Source of the DNA: Rhodococcus koreensis
GTDB lineage: Bacteria > Actinomycetota > Actinomycetes > Mycobacteriales > Mycobacteriaceae
Length of the DNA: 64,000 nucleotides
Direction: 5' to 3'
Assembly (NCBI RefSeq): GCF_900105905.1
Contig: NZ_FNSV01000001.1
Span: 163,762 to 227,761 of the forward strand
Below, one piece after another: positions 45,139 through 54,341 of this stretch (within the stretch, counting starts at the first letter, position 1; the number at the start of each line of letters is the position of its first letter). The notes beneath the pieces are model-generated. The model worked only from the letters and a program-made list of their open reading frames with translations. It was not told the origin of the DNA and did no database searches. The position numbers and the translations under genes were made by a program.

Positions 45139-45352
45139 ACCGTATCTGAAGCCTGTTTTATCGGACCCTGTGGTTGCGGACGCACCTGACGGAGCTTGGT
45201 TCCGTCGGAAGCCTGCCAGAACCAGGAGTGGTTCTTCGGTGTGATGGTCCATCCGACCGAGGTTGAGGGTCAACGCATCAGTGCCGCCAGTGCCAGGAGC
45301 CGCCCCCGACTCGATGAGCCGTTAGACGTGGAATCCTGATCGCTTCCGGCTT

Positions 45353-45442
45353 GAGGTACCGCCTCCAACCCCAGACGGTCACGGCGTAGTGAGCGAACGA
45401 GACCGGCAGAAAGCAATCGTTGCCCACCAGAACATGCGCGGT
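45353..45442 (+). pseudogene. Decayed copy of the 44271 gene end
   Basis: The segment containing CGAGACCGGCAGAAAGCAAT and then GTTGCCCACCAGAACATG corresponds to GATCGGGAGTGGCAGGAGGC and GTCGCTCACGAGAATGC in the gene at 44271-44669; the translation ERDRQKAIVAHQNMR mirrors DREWQEAIVAHENAR. Upstream coding sequence is lost. Confidence 0.5.
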
Positions 45443-45736
45443 ACAAGTGCGTTTCAGTGCCCCGCGAGTCGGCTGTCGATCGACAGCCACGAAAATGTCA
45501 AGTCATTCAGACGAATGAATTTTCGATGCCGCTTCTCGATACCTGCTTCCCCACTGAGGAATTCGGCGATTGATGCCGTACATTGCATCGCGTGATCTCT
45601 CATTACTTGGCAGCGGCGAGCACACTTTGAGCACCTTGATGTCTTTGTCCTGCTCGTCGACCGTCAATGCCAGGCCGATGTTCTCGACGGTTGGTGCCAA
45701 CTATCACATTTTCGGATTGCCGAATGTGCCGGACGG
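45443..45736. other. AT-richer spacer
   Basis: About 290 bases, less GC-rich than average (GACGAATGAATTTTCGATGC). No supported gene. Confidence 0.4.
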
Positions 45737-46231
45737 ATGTACGCGCGAATCGTTTGCGGATGGCGAGGCCGCGTGCCAGCGCTAATCGCCGCAATCCTCG
45801 TCGGCGCGATCGTCTTACTCGCGATCTCGGTCGTTCTTCACATCTTGTTTTGGCCATTTATCTTCGCTCAGAACTACATCCTGCTTGAGCACGGCATTGA
45901 CCGCTACTCGACCCCGGCGATCATTGTCGGCGTGGTCGCGCAGCTCATCTACATCGCTGCCGCTATCGGTGGAGTGTGGATCTCGACCAGTTGGAAGCCA
46001 CCTACCGATCGAACAACGGGCAAGGTCGTTGGAGGAGGCGTGTTCCTTGTGGTGTGCGCCTTGATGTACGCATTCTTCTTCCCCTCTAACATGTCGCCAC
46101 AACAACGCCTGGACATGTTCACGGAAAAGTGCACCGAGGAGGTCGAAGCCCAGCATCCGTCAGGGGACGGCCAGCCCCTCCGAGCCGATCTGATTGATCG
46201 GTGTGTAGGACGCAAAGTCGACGACATGTGA
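45737..46231 (+). CDS. Three-span membrane protein
   Basis: A 164-aa protein with hydrophobic spans at about 15-45 (LIAAILVGAIVLLAISVVLH and on), 62-85 (IIVGVVAQLIYIAAAIGGVW) and 98-115 (GGGVFLVVCALMYAFFF), then a soluble tail with two Cys (TEKCTEEVEAQ, LIDRCVGRKV). Family not recognised; no clear partner. Confidence 0.65.
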   Translation: MYARIVCGWRGRVPALIAAILVGAIVLLAISVVLHILFWPFIFAQNYILLEHGIDRYSTPAIIVGVVAQLIYIAAAIGGVWISTSWKPPTDRTTGKVVGGGVFLVVCALMYAFFFPSNMSPQQRLDMFTEKCTEEVEAQHPSGDGQPLRADLIDRCVGRKVDDM

Positions 46232-46282
46232 CCTTCGCGAATGCCCCGTGCCACTGTGCAAACCCGCGATCGCCCGTTCGCC

Positions 46283-46528
46283 TCATGGTTGCGGGTCCTT
46301 CCCTCCGTCGACGAGGTCGCCGAAACCACGACGGCGAAGACTCCGGACAAGACCGGCCGACGGCGTGTGATCTCGAAGCCACTCAGCGATGGCTGCGGAT
46401 TGCGTCTTGCGGTCGACTCTTCCCAGTTTCAGCTGGTTGAGTAGTACACCGGTAGTGCTGGGGGGTGGCATGGGCGATCCGATCGGCAGAAAGTTGCTGT
46501 CGTCGTAGAACCGCTCATTGATGTCCAT
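46283..46528 (-). CDS. Possible small protein
   Basis: An 81-aa frame, MDINERFYDDSNFLPIGSP then GVLLNQLKLGRVDRKTQSAA, with a plausible amino-acid mix. It follows the 70-aa gene by 38 bases on the same strand. No family is recognised and the call rests on composition only. Confidence 0.35.
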   Translation of the reverse strand: MDINERFYDDSNFLPIGSPMPPPSTTGVLLNQLKLGRVDRKTQSAAIAEWLRDHTPSAGLVRSLRRRGFGDLVDGGKDPQP

Positions 46529-46566
46529 GCGGATCGTCCGTTCGAGTCAGGGCTTCCGTCGGCCAT

Positions 46567-46779
46567 TCAGGAGCCATCGTCAAGGATTCCGGCCAGTTCG
46601 GCCAGCAACTGGTCGGCGCGGTCTTCGGATGTCATCGAGCGTCCGATCGACCGTTCTTTCCGTCGGATCGCTGAATCCACATCAGGCTCGGTGAGTCCGA
46701 CACGAGCGAAAACGCGTTGAGGCGCGGTTTCCCGGGAGACGGTGCGGGAAGAGGAATTCTCGTCACCAACCGCGCACAA
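46567..46779 (-). CDS. Possible small protein with recombinase-like tail
   Basis: A 70-aa frame ending SEDRADQLLAELAGILDDGS, similar to the C-terminus of the protein at 4443-5387 (IEDRADQLLADLLSILEAD). It may be a stand-alone version or the remains of a longer relative. Start uncertain. Confidence 0.4.
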   Translation of the reverse strand: MCAVGDENSSSRTVSRETAPQRVFARVGLTEPDVDSAIRRKERSIGRSMTSEDRADQLLAELAGILDDGS

Positions 46780-47031
46780 ACCGGAAGTAAGCCGCCATGG
46801 GGCGGGTGAGCGTGCCTATGGGCTCGTCGAGGCACCTAAGATGATTGCCGTTTTCCATAAGTTCCGACACCTCTTCCATTGATCCACGCAGATCAGACCG
46901 TTGAAAGTTGGGCATCTGAAGGGCCGCGGCCAGAGCCGAGATGAGAGTGGCAGCACTCACGGCGCTGTCATCGCCGCAGGTCCCGCCCTCGCCAACCCAC
47001 CCAAAGAAGGGCGCCGACCGGACCTCCGCCG

Positions 47032-48030
47032 GTGAACAACTCCAATGACACGCCACGCGCCGAGAACGACGATCCTCGATCAAATGGCCAGGATAAGTGG
47101 CACACCGATCCGGCATTCCAGCAGCAACGGGTGGACAACTACCTGGTCCGATTGGACATCGGAGGTGTCACTTCACATGTCGGGGGGCAGCAAGTCGTCG
47201 ATGATAGGTTCCCGTGGCTCAGGCCAGTCGCCGACCGACCTAGTCTAGATTGCTGCGGGACCAGGGTTTTCACAGGAAGGGCCGAGCCGGTGCAGTGGTG
47301 TGCAGACGAGTCATATGCCAGAGATCTGCTGGGCCGGCGATACGATCCGCACGTCGCGCCCATCAACCATTTCGTCGACATGTTGAGGCGAGTACACCCT
47401 GACCGGTTCATTCCGTACGTAGCCCCAACTTTCGGTGGCACAAACGCTCGTATGCTCGCCCTCTTCCAGGATCCGGGGCCGATGACGAACCCCCGGAATC
47501 CTCGCGGATCCGGAATGCTGTGCGTCGAGAACGCCGATGAGACCGCCGCGCGTCACAAGTCATTCCTCGCCGAATACAAGATCGACACGTGCGACATTCT
47601 CAGCTGGAACGCTTACCCCTGGTACGGGTCCAACTTGTACGGAAACAAGAAGGACCGCACTCGCGCGGATGAGCTGGCGGCAACACGAGCCCTATCTCAA
47701 CTTCTGTCAATGCTGCCCAACCTTGAGGTTGTCATGCTGCACGGTGTCATCGCGAAGAAGGCATGGGCGCGACTCGACGAGTACACACCAGTCGAGGTCG
47801 GCGGGGCGCCTGAGGTCGAACCAGGATGGGTTCACACATCCAAAGTTCATCTAGTTCACTCATGGCATTTGAGCCCCCGAGTTGTCGATCCAGAGACCAA
47901 GACACCCGAACAGGTCGAACGGTTCACCCGCGAACTGCACGAGTCCTTCGCCGATGCCGCAGCCCATCTCCGTCGAGACCGCGACCCATGGGACCCATGG
48001 AGCCTGTCTCCTGACCAGCCACCTTTCTGA
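47032..48030 (+). CDS. Uracil-DNA-glycosylase-superfamily-like protein
   Basis: Up to 332 aa from the GTG at 47032; a GTG at 47290 (VQWCADESYARD) is an alternative. The centre has LALFQDPGPMTNPRN in the place of the UDG motif A, CDILSWNAYPWYGS in the next, and VVMLHGVIAKKAWARL then VHLVHSWHLSPR as the C-terminal His-containing motif. UDG-superfamily proteins excise uracil or damaged bases; substrate here is unknown. The N-terminal segment 47060-47180 resembles parts of the 473-993 element, which makes a downstream start more likely. Confidence 0.6.
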   Translation: MNNSNDTPRAENDDPRSNGQDKWHTDPAFQQQRVDNYLVRLDIGGVTSHVGGQQVVDDRFPWLRPVADRPSLDCCGTRVFTGRAEPVQWCADESYARDLLGRRYDPHVAPINHFVDMLRRVHPDRFIPYVAPTFGGTNARMLALFQDPGPMTNPRNPRGSGMLCVENADETAARHKSFLAEYKIDTCDILSWNAYPWYGSNLYGNKKDRTRADELAATRALSQLLSMLPNLEVVMLHGVIAKKAWARLDEYTPVEVGGAPEVEPGWVHTSKVHLVHSWHLSPRVVDPETKTPEQVERFTRELHESFADAAAHLRRDRDPWDPWSLSPDQPPF

Positions 48031-48216
48031 GCTGTTCACCAGCAACGCATTGCACAGACCGGATTGAACTCTGCACGACTCCGCAAAATAGGCGGCGCCC
48101 GGCCATCAACCGATTCCCGGTCTCGCTGAACGGGGCCGCCCTGCAACGGCGCCAGCTGCTCGCCGGGACCTCCCAGCAGATCGAACGGCGGGCCGATGCT
48201 TACTGGGGTCGAAGTT
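48031..48216 (+). other. Possible coding relic
   Basis: A plus-strand reading, NRFPVSLNGAALQRRQLLAG then TSQQIERRADAYWG, looks protein-like but has no start and ends within the next gene. It may be the remains of a gene cut on its left side. Confidence 0.25.
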
Positions 48217-49020
48217 CTAGTTGGTTCGGGTGACGTCGAGCATCAGCGCATTCAGCTTCGGTACCGTCGTCTCCCCGCCCAGCGTCGTCGAGTACGTGTG
48301 CGAGCCAGAAACCTCGACATACATGGTCACGAAGTCCCCGGACACCACATTCACCAACAGCGGAACCGTCCCGGTGACCACGGTGTTGTGGTCGTACAGG
48401 AAGCTGTAATCCTGAGGCGCAGCCATCGTGTCAGCCCTGAACCGGTCCGGGCCCGTCACCGAGTCGAACTGGGTCACATACCCGTACACCACCAGCTTCC
48501 TGCCCTTGTTCGCATCTGGGTTCTTCATCACCAGGGCGAAATCCCGGTCGCCCAGCGTCTCGTACGTGGTCCGATCCCACTTCGCAGCCTCGATCGCCGC
48601 CAGCCGGGCCTTCTCTGCGTCAATTGCCGCCTGCCGCTTGGCCTGCTGCTCCTGCTGCTGCCGCCGAATCTCCTCCTGCTGCGCGTTGTTCGCCGCGATT
48701 TCCTCCGGGGTCATGGTCCGGGTGGCTATCGGGGTGAGGCGAGCCGTCGTCGAGTTCCGGGCGGCGTCCGCGGCCGAAGGCGAATCGTAGTCGTTCATCG
48801 TCGCGGCGACACCCAAGGTGACGATCAGCACGGCGAAGATGCCACCGACGATCCACGGCCAGTTCCGCTTTGGAGCATCAGGTTCACGAGGCGCCCACGG
48901 CGGCGTGAACGGCTTCTTCGGCGGCTTAGGTGGCTGACCTGCCGTGGGCTGCCCCAACTGGCCCGGTTGCGGCCCCTGAGGGCGCCGCTTCGGCTGCTGG
49001 GGGTAGTACGGATTCGACAT
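48217..49020 (-). CDS. Membrane-anchored coiled-coil protein
   Basis: A 267-aa protein. A proline/glutamine-rich cytoplasmic part (NPYYPQQPKRRPQGPQPG) precedes one membrane span (WPWIVGGIFAVLIVTLGVAA, about 54-73). A coiled coil of Gln, Glu and Arg follows (EEIRRQQQEQQAKRQAAID), and the outer domain is beta-rich (GRKLVVYGYVTQFDSVTG, DFVTMYVEVSGSHTY). The OB-like outer domain may bind a ligand. Unknown function. Confidence 0.7.
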   Translation of the reverse strand: MSNPYYPQQPKRRPQGPQPGQLGQPTAGQPPKPPKKPFTPPWAPREPDAPKRNWPWIVGGIFAVLIVTLGVAATMNDYDSPSAADAARNSTTARLTPIATRTMTPEEIAANNAQQEEIRRQQQEQQAKRQAAIDAEKARLAAIEAAKWDRTTYETLGDRDFALVMKNPDANKGRKLVVYGYVTQFDSVTGPDRFRADTMAAPQDYSFLYDHNTVVTGTVPLLVNVVSGDFVTMYVEVSGSHTYSTTLGGETTVPKLNALMLDVTRTN

Positions 49021-49903
49021 GTGGGGCGTCTTTCTCGCGAGAAGGGTTAGTCCGGCTGCCTAGTACTCCACCGGGTCGGGCTGCCCTATCGCTGGTCAGC
49101 ACGTCCGCAACGCGGCTGTCAATGATAATCCGGCAGGTCACCGACTCTCCCCTCGGTGACGACCAAGGTGGGTGTTGGTCACCGACACCGACCAGGGGCA
49201 GACGTCGAGTACTCCTTGCTGGTCATTCATGACATCGAACCAGGTCACGCAGCCGAATGGCCGACAAATACTGGGATCATCTCGAAGGAGATTTTCCTCT
49301 CAGGCTTGGGTGCAGGTCAGTGCGCCAGAGGGCAGATGGGCCGCTGTGAACGAGCAGAGGGTGCGCAGCGGTGGTAGTGGGTGAGCAGGACTGGACTAAG
49401 GGGTGTAGAGCTTAGCCACATCGGTGAAGTGCTGGCCGGCGTAGCCCACGCCGAGCCGGAGAGCCGTTCCAACCAATATCGGTGTCCGCACAAGACAACT
49501 TCACGGTCACCCGTTGTGCCGCCACCCAACCGGAAGAGCCAGCAGGAATCGGAACTCCACGGCGCTCACGAGGGACATTACTGTCCCAGAAACGTCCTAC
49601 ACCCGCAATCGAGCAGTTCAGCCTGAGACGGGTTTCTGAGACACATCACTGTTTGATAACTTTCAGCGCTGGATCCACCTCGTGAACCTCCTGCGCGTGC
49701 CGATTTACTCGATGCGACGCAGTCGCGCGATACCGGCCCCCGCCCGTGTCTCGCGGGTGGGGCGTTTTGTCGCCTTCGAACGCGTCGTCGCATAAGACGA
49801 AGTTCATTCATGCAGCGTATTGACAATGGGATCTAGTTGCGACCCAGTGGGTTTGCTCCATCCCGCCGCCTGCCATGTCGGATTCGTCTGATTCTATTCA
49901 GCG
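49021..49903. other. Intergenic, no supported gene
   Basis: About 880 bases. Short frames occur on both strands but none shows protein-like sequence, a good start or a partner. The last 100 bases are AT-richer and probably carry the promoter of the lipoprotein gene. Confidence 0.5.
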
Positions 49904-50467
49904 ATGAGGAAGATGTTCGCCGCTGGCGCCGTATTGGGACTCCTGCCGTTGACTGGGTGCAACTCGAGCACGACCGCGGACACTGAAGCGGTGCCCGTGA
50001 CATCAGCGACTGACGACGGGACGGCGCTCAACAAGCGGGGAGCCGTCGAGGTTGCTCTCGGTGAACCGGCAACGGTCCGCGGCCCGTCCGGTGCCCTCAT
50101 TCTTGAGGTCACTGGTACCGCTCTATCGGCGAAGGGATGTCCTAACAACACCACCGACCGGACGCAGATCACCAAGCAAAAGCTGACGGCCACTGTCAGC
50201 ATCGGGAACCAAACGTCCACAGAATGGCTGTGGCCCTCCGACTTTTACTACGTCGACGCCAGCGGGAAGGTCACCCGCAATCTGACCACATCAGACGCGA
50301 CCCCGTGTCCAGGCGCGGGCAAGAACGCTTTCATCGACCTCCCCGCGAACTCGAGTGCAGACGGATTTGCGACCCTGGATATTCCGAATACCGCGACCGT
50401 AATCGGGTACCAGTCAGACCTGAGCGGAAGCGACGTGCAAATCGAGTGGAAGCTCCCTACTAGCTAG
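49904..50467 (+). CDS. Lipoprotein
   Basis: A 187-aa protein with a lipobox: AAGAVLGLLPLTGC, Cys at residue 19, so it is lipid-anchored outside the membrane. The mature part is beta-rich, with TALSAKGCPNNTT and DATPCPGAG as a probable disulphide and KLTATVSIGNQTSTEWLWPS typical of DUF4352-like immunoglobulin folds. Function unknown. Confidence 0.75.
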   Translation: MRKMFAAGAVLGLLPLTGCNSSTTADTEAVPVTSATDDGTALNKRGAVEVALGEPATVRGPSGALILEVTGTALSAKGCPNNTTDRTQITKQKLTATVSIGNQTSTEWLWPSDFYYVDASGKVTRNLTTSDATPCPGAGKNAFIDLPANSSADGFATLDIPNTATVIGYQSDLSGSDVQIEWKLPTS

Positions 50468-50576
50468 CGGCCAGCCACGGACCATTCGACCGGGTTCCTG
50501 TCCGCGGAGTGCTGGCGATTGGCGAGTTGGCTCCCCGCGGATTCTTGAGCGTGCCATTCCGCTTCTTGGGACCGGC

Positions 50577-50690
50577 ACGAGACCGACATCTGCAATGCAA
50601 GCAATGCCATCATTGATTGCATTCGAATCGCCCTCACTGGGCACCCACCCACCACCGCGGTTGATGTGTCTCACGGGATCTGTGCTCAGA
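50577..50690. repeat. Direct repeat left of the regulator gene
   Basis: The block with CAATGCAAGCAATGCC, ATTGATTGCATTCGAATCG and GTTGATGTGTCTCACGG recurs at about 51534-51640 with the same order and some changes. The regulator gene lies between them. Confidence 0.6.
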
Positions 50691-50708
50691 AACGGACAGT
50701 TCCGATAC

Positions 50709-50753
50709 GTCCCACAGTGGGACAACTATCAGGCCCGTGTCCTACAGTGGGAC
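50709..50753. promoter_or_regulatory. Two palindromic operators before the regulator
   Basis: GTCCCACAGTGGGAC at 50709-50723 is perfect around a central A; GTCCTACAGTGGGAC at 50739-50753 has one change. Centres are 30 bp apart and the second ends 2 bases before the ATG, so binding would block its own expression. The same pair is present in the inverted arm near 63875-63921. Confidence 0.75.
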
Positions 50754-50755
50754 AC

Positions 50756-51328
50756 ATGAATTCGGTAGAGCGCGCAGAGGCAGATTTGGCAGCATACGAA
50801 TTGGCGGCGCGAGAGGCCGCTGCATGGGCGGAAGTTCGCGATCGACTATTAGTAGTAGCCGCGCATGCTTGCCGGGACGAGTTGGGCATGTCGGTTCGCG
50901 ACGCGGCTGACGAGCTCCAGATATCGAAGAGCACGCTGGCGCGGACGGTTTGGAAGGACAACCGTGCGATCAGCAACGAGTTCGGCATGTCTGATCTCGC
51001 GCGTGAGCATCAGGATCAGGTGTGGATCAAGGTCGGGCTGGGCGGATGCGCGTCACCGGAGGCACAGTGCGCCGCGGGGCTGATTACCGAGTACGAGCGT
51101 GACACGATGCTCGATCAGATGCAGCGGGCGCGGATTTCGATCCCGACACAGATCCGCGAGGCGGTGTCGAAGTACCCGGGAATCAGCAACATCGAGTTGC
51201 CTCGGATGATCGTGATGGCGTACGCGCAGGGTCGCACTCCGGACCTTCGTCATCACGCGGAAGCTGCGGAATGCACGGTCGACGTAGACGGTCGGTGGTG
51301 GCCGGCCACCGGGCCCGAGGGAGCCTAG
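50756..51328 (+). CDS. HTH regulator with a C-terminal sensor-like domain
   Basis: A 190-aa protein from the ATG directly after the second operator. A helical start (EADLAAYELAAREAAAW) leads to an HTH (SVRDAADELQISKSTLART). The rest contains GLGGCASPEAQCAAGLITEY and, at the end, RWWPATGPEG; I do not recognise this domain. The paired palindromes argue for autoregulation. A damaged copy lies at 63300-63874 in the inverted arm. Confidence 0.65.
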   Translation: MNSVERAEADLAAYELAAREAAAWAEVRDRLLVVAAHACRDELGMSVRDAADELQISKSTLARTVWKDNRAISNEFGMSDLAREHQDQVWIKVGLGGCASPEAQCAAGLITEYERDTMLDQMQRARISIPTQIREAVSKYPGISNIELPRMIVMAYAQGRTPDLRHHAEAAECTVDVDGRWWPATGPEGA

Positions 51329-51878
51329 CAGGCGATCAGCCTACAGTCGAGCCCCCGACACCGGACCCCAAGGTGATCCACTCGCCGTTCCCCTCCGGTG
51401 TCTCACCGTCCGGTGCCCCAGTAACGGCCATTACTGAGGCACCGCCCCAGTGGAAACACCCACCATCGACTAAAAGCTTGCTTGAGACATCTGGCCCTGC
51501 CACGTCGAGATGATCGGCCCCGCGCCGCCCAATAGACCGGCATCTGCAGTGCAAGCAATACCAGCATTGATTGCATTCGAATCGCTTCCGCTTGCAGCTC
51601 CACCGCCGCGTCGATTGATGTGTTTCACGGAATCAGTGCGTCGAAACGAACGAATGAAAGAAGACACTGCCGCATAACTATGCAACGCCGTCGACGGGCG
51701 CGACGTCGACGGCGCGTGCTTCAACACCGGCGATGGCGTACCGGACGGCGGCGCTACGTCGAAAACGGGGCCTACATACTCGGGCGTGCTTGTCGGACTT
51801 GGTCCAGTCCCCGGACAAGCCTCGCATTGGGATCTTCTGTGGCCGCGGGATCCGCACACCACCGAGACACGGCGGATC
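51329..51878. other. Spacer with second direct repeat
   Basis: About 550 bases. It contains the second copy (51534-51640) of the repeat at 50577-50690. A minus frame at 51470-51862 has repetitive Ser/Thr/Pro sequence but no convincing product. Confidence 0.4.
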
Positions 51879-54131
51879 TCACTTGATTGGGCGTTCTCGC
51901 ATCTTCCGCATACGTAATGTGACCGGTGCGTGTGGAGTGATCGGTGTTCCCGCCTGAGGTATGAGTTCGGCGACCCGTGTGTCCGGCCCCGTTGGCCCCT
52001 CCACGGATGGGTGGCCTTGGACGCCGGAATCCAGAAGCCGACACATTGCCTCGGCTAGACCATGACCGACCACATCCGGCAGCACAACCGAGAGTCCTGA
52101 CGAAATAGATAGCGCGACTTGGGTTCCCGGCTCCACTGCGTCTCCGGCCTCCGGGTCCTGCGCGACGACCATGCCGGCGGCCAGGGAGTTGTCCTGCTCC
52201 GTGATGGCGCCGACATCGAGATCCAGGTCGGTCAACGTCGCCCGTGCGGCGTCCAGATGGCGGCCCGTCAGCCGCGGAACCTTGATCGGCGTGGGCACCG
52301 GCAGCGGCCGCGGGCCCTCCGGCGCGGGCAGGTCCACCAGAGCCCGGCGCAACGAGATCGCTTCGTCGAACGTGAGTCCGAATCGCTCCACCTGCTCCGG
52401 CAGCGGTATCTCAAGCAGCGCCGCGCGCGTCGTCCGCGGCGCGTATCGCGACACCCGGCGGGCAAGATCCGCGGCGTCCCCGGACCAGTCGGCGACACGC
52501 GGATTGAGCTTCTTGTCAGTCCTACGAAGTGCCGTTCCGAGCACGTCGGCGATCAGCTGGGTATCGAGCAGGTCGACGGTGTTTCGCGGATAACGGTCAG
52601 GACTGTTGATCGACTGCACCATCTCCTGGTGGATGCTCGCCGACAAACGGTTGGCATCACGGATCGACAGCTCCGGCCGCACCCTACCGCCCTCCGAGAA
52701 TCTTTCGACCAGCTTCTTCTCGTAAACAAGGCGGCCTTTGCTGGAAATGACAGTGCCTAGTGGTGGTTCCTGTTCACAGCTACATACCGAGCGGCCAGTG
52801 AGAAAGAGATGATCGGTGTACCTTTCGGCGTCCGGCGCTTTCTCTATCAGATGGATGGTTGCTGCGAGATCGACCGAAGCGGGCGACTCGGAGTCTCGGG
52901 TAACACCGGCTTGGGTTCTCGACGTGATCTCGGCGTTGAGGGTCACCTGTTCCGGTTGCACATCCCACTCCAGGTACACCTCGCCCTGTTCGTTGTAGCT
53001 TTCTATCTTGTAGCCCTTCCCGTCGAAGGTCGTGTCGACCTCGTAGCCGGGAACCGACTCCGGGGGAAACTTCACAGTCGCCTTTTGGACTGTGGTGTAT
53101 TCAAAGTTAAGGCCGTCAATCCTGGTGCGCTCGGTGACCCCCGGGCCGAAGTCGTCGGCTCCCAAGGTCAGCGTGCCGGGTCGCCGGTCGGGGGTCCGGG
53201 TCGGGATCCGGCTCAGGTGAGCCGTTTCGAGGTACGCCTCGACGCAGAACCGCTTTTGATCGGCGGGCCGCGCGACGATGAGCATGAAGTCCTGAATGCC
53301 TTCGATCTGGCGTGGACCGTTGACGAAGGTGTTCACCGATTGGTTCATGTGCGGCCGGGGCTGGATGAAGAACGCTGCCCGGTTCGTGCCGACGTGGTAG
53401 CTGTTGAGCAGCTGATACATGTGGCTCATCTGTGTCGTGTGCGACAGCGTCTCGCGGCTCTCCCGCGCTGCATCGGTTGTTCGAACATTTTCCGTCCTGC
53501 GCTCGGAGAGGTCCGTCGTCGTCGATTCCACACCGCCCGATAGCCCGACGCCCAAGACCTCCGCAGTGGCGCCGACTGATACCTCGTCCCTCACCTCGTG
53601 GGACTGCAGCGTCGTCTGGCCTCTTCTGACGTTCACATCGTCGAGTGACCTGGACATGACTTCACCGGTGTCGGTCACCTGCTCGTACATCTCGCGCTTC
53701 TTCGGATCGAAATCGACGAAGTATGGATAGTCTTTGAACTCGATGTCACCGGGTTCCGGCGGTGCAACAACAACTTCGAGCATCGCCCCGTAACACGGGT
53801 AGGACAAGGTCAAAGCGGCTCCAAGAAACTGACCGAAGTCTGTACCCAAGTTCGCCTCCACCCAGCCGGACCGAGAGACCCGATCCCGAATCTGGATCTC
53901 GTCCCCATACGGCTGGTAGCCGGTGACCGAGCAGGACACCTTCAGGTAGCTGATGATGACGCCGTCGATCCCCTGGTCATCGGCTGGGGGTTCGTATTCG
54001 AACACCGTGACCGACGACCGCCATCGGAGCGGATGGGTCCGGTCGCAGGCGACCCGGTCCATCATGTCCGGGCTGAACGCGATGCGTCGCCACGGTATGT
54101 CTATTGGGATTGAAGAGCTTGCGATCGCCAT
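51879..54131 (-). CDS. PASTA-domain protein paired with the RHS gene
   Basis: A 750-aa protein. The N-terminal 550 residues are beta-rich and unrecognised (FQLG-like SGWVEANLGTDFGQFLG; NVRRGQTTLQSHEVRDEVSV; MSHMYQLLNSYHVGTNRAAF). From about 615 come two PASTA-like repeats: VPRLTGRHLDAARATLTDLD, then GMVVAQDPEAGDAVEPGTQV, and LPDVVGHGLAEAMCRLLDSG. PASTA domains bind cell-wall fragments or act as spacers. There is no signal peptide. It follows the RHS gene by 210 bases on the same strand and may deliver or stabilise that toxin. A frameshifted copy is at 60506-62749. Confidence 0.75.
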   Translation of the reverse strand: MAIASSSIPIDIPWRRIAFSPDMMDRVACDRTHPLRWRSSVTVFEYEPPADDQGIDGVIISYLKVSCSVTGYQPYGDEIQIRDRVSRSGWVEANLGTDFGQFLGAALTLSYPCYGAMLEVVVAPPEPGDIEFKDYPYFVDFDPKKREMYEQVTDTGEVMSRSLDDVNVRRGQTTLQSHEVRDEVSVGATAEVLGVGLSGGVESTTTDLSERRTENVRTTDAARESRETLSHTTQMSHMYQLLNSYHVGTNRAAFFIQPRPHMNQSVNTFVNGPRQIEGIQDFMLIVARPADQKRFCVEAYLETAHLSRIPTRTPDRRPGTLTLGADDFGPGVTERTRIDGLNFEYTTVQKATVKFPPESVPGYEVDTTFDGKGYKIESYNEQGEVYLEWDVQPEQVTLNAEITSRTQAGVTRDSESPASVDLAATIHLIEKAPDAERYTDHLFLTGRSVCSCEQEPPLGTVISSKGRLVYEKKLVERFSEGGRVRPELSIRDANRLSASIHQEMVQSINSPDRYPRNTVDLLDTQLIADVLGTALRRTDKKLNPRVADWSGDAADLARRVSRYAPRTTRAALLEIPLPEQVERFGLTFDEAISLRRALVDLPAPEGPRPLPVPTPIKVPRLTGRHLDAARATLTDLDLDVGAITEQDNSLAAGMVVAQDPEAGDAVEPGTQVALSISSGLSVVLPDVVGHGLAEAMCRLLDSGVQGHPSVEGPTGPDTRVAELIPQAGTPITPHAPVTLRMRKMRERPIK

Positions 54132-54341
54132 TAGTGCCCCCTACCCGTTAATCATTGCGAGGCTCGGTCCCTGGTCCACGCTGCTTGCCGTCTAGGCGTA
54201 GATCACCCTTCTAGACTCCCACCTCGGCCTGATCGAATGGAGGTTTATGTGCAGAATCGAATGCGTTCGGTGTCTGCCCTGCGCGGTCGGAGTGCTGTTC
54301 GTCGTCGCTGGCCGCTTTGACGGCCTTGCGTCACGCGAACG
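54132..54341. other. Spacer between RHS and PASTA genes
   Basis: About 210 bases with no recognised gene; an immunity gene would be expected after an RHS toxin but none of adequate length is seen here. Confidence 0.4.
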
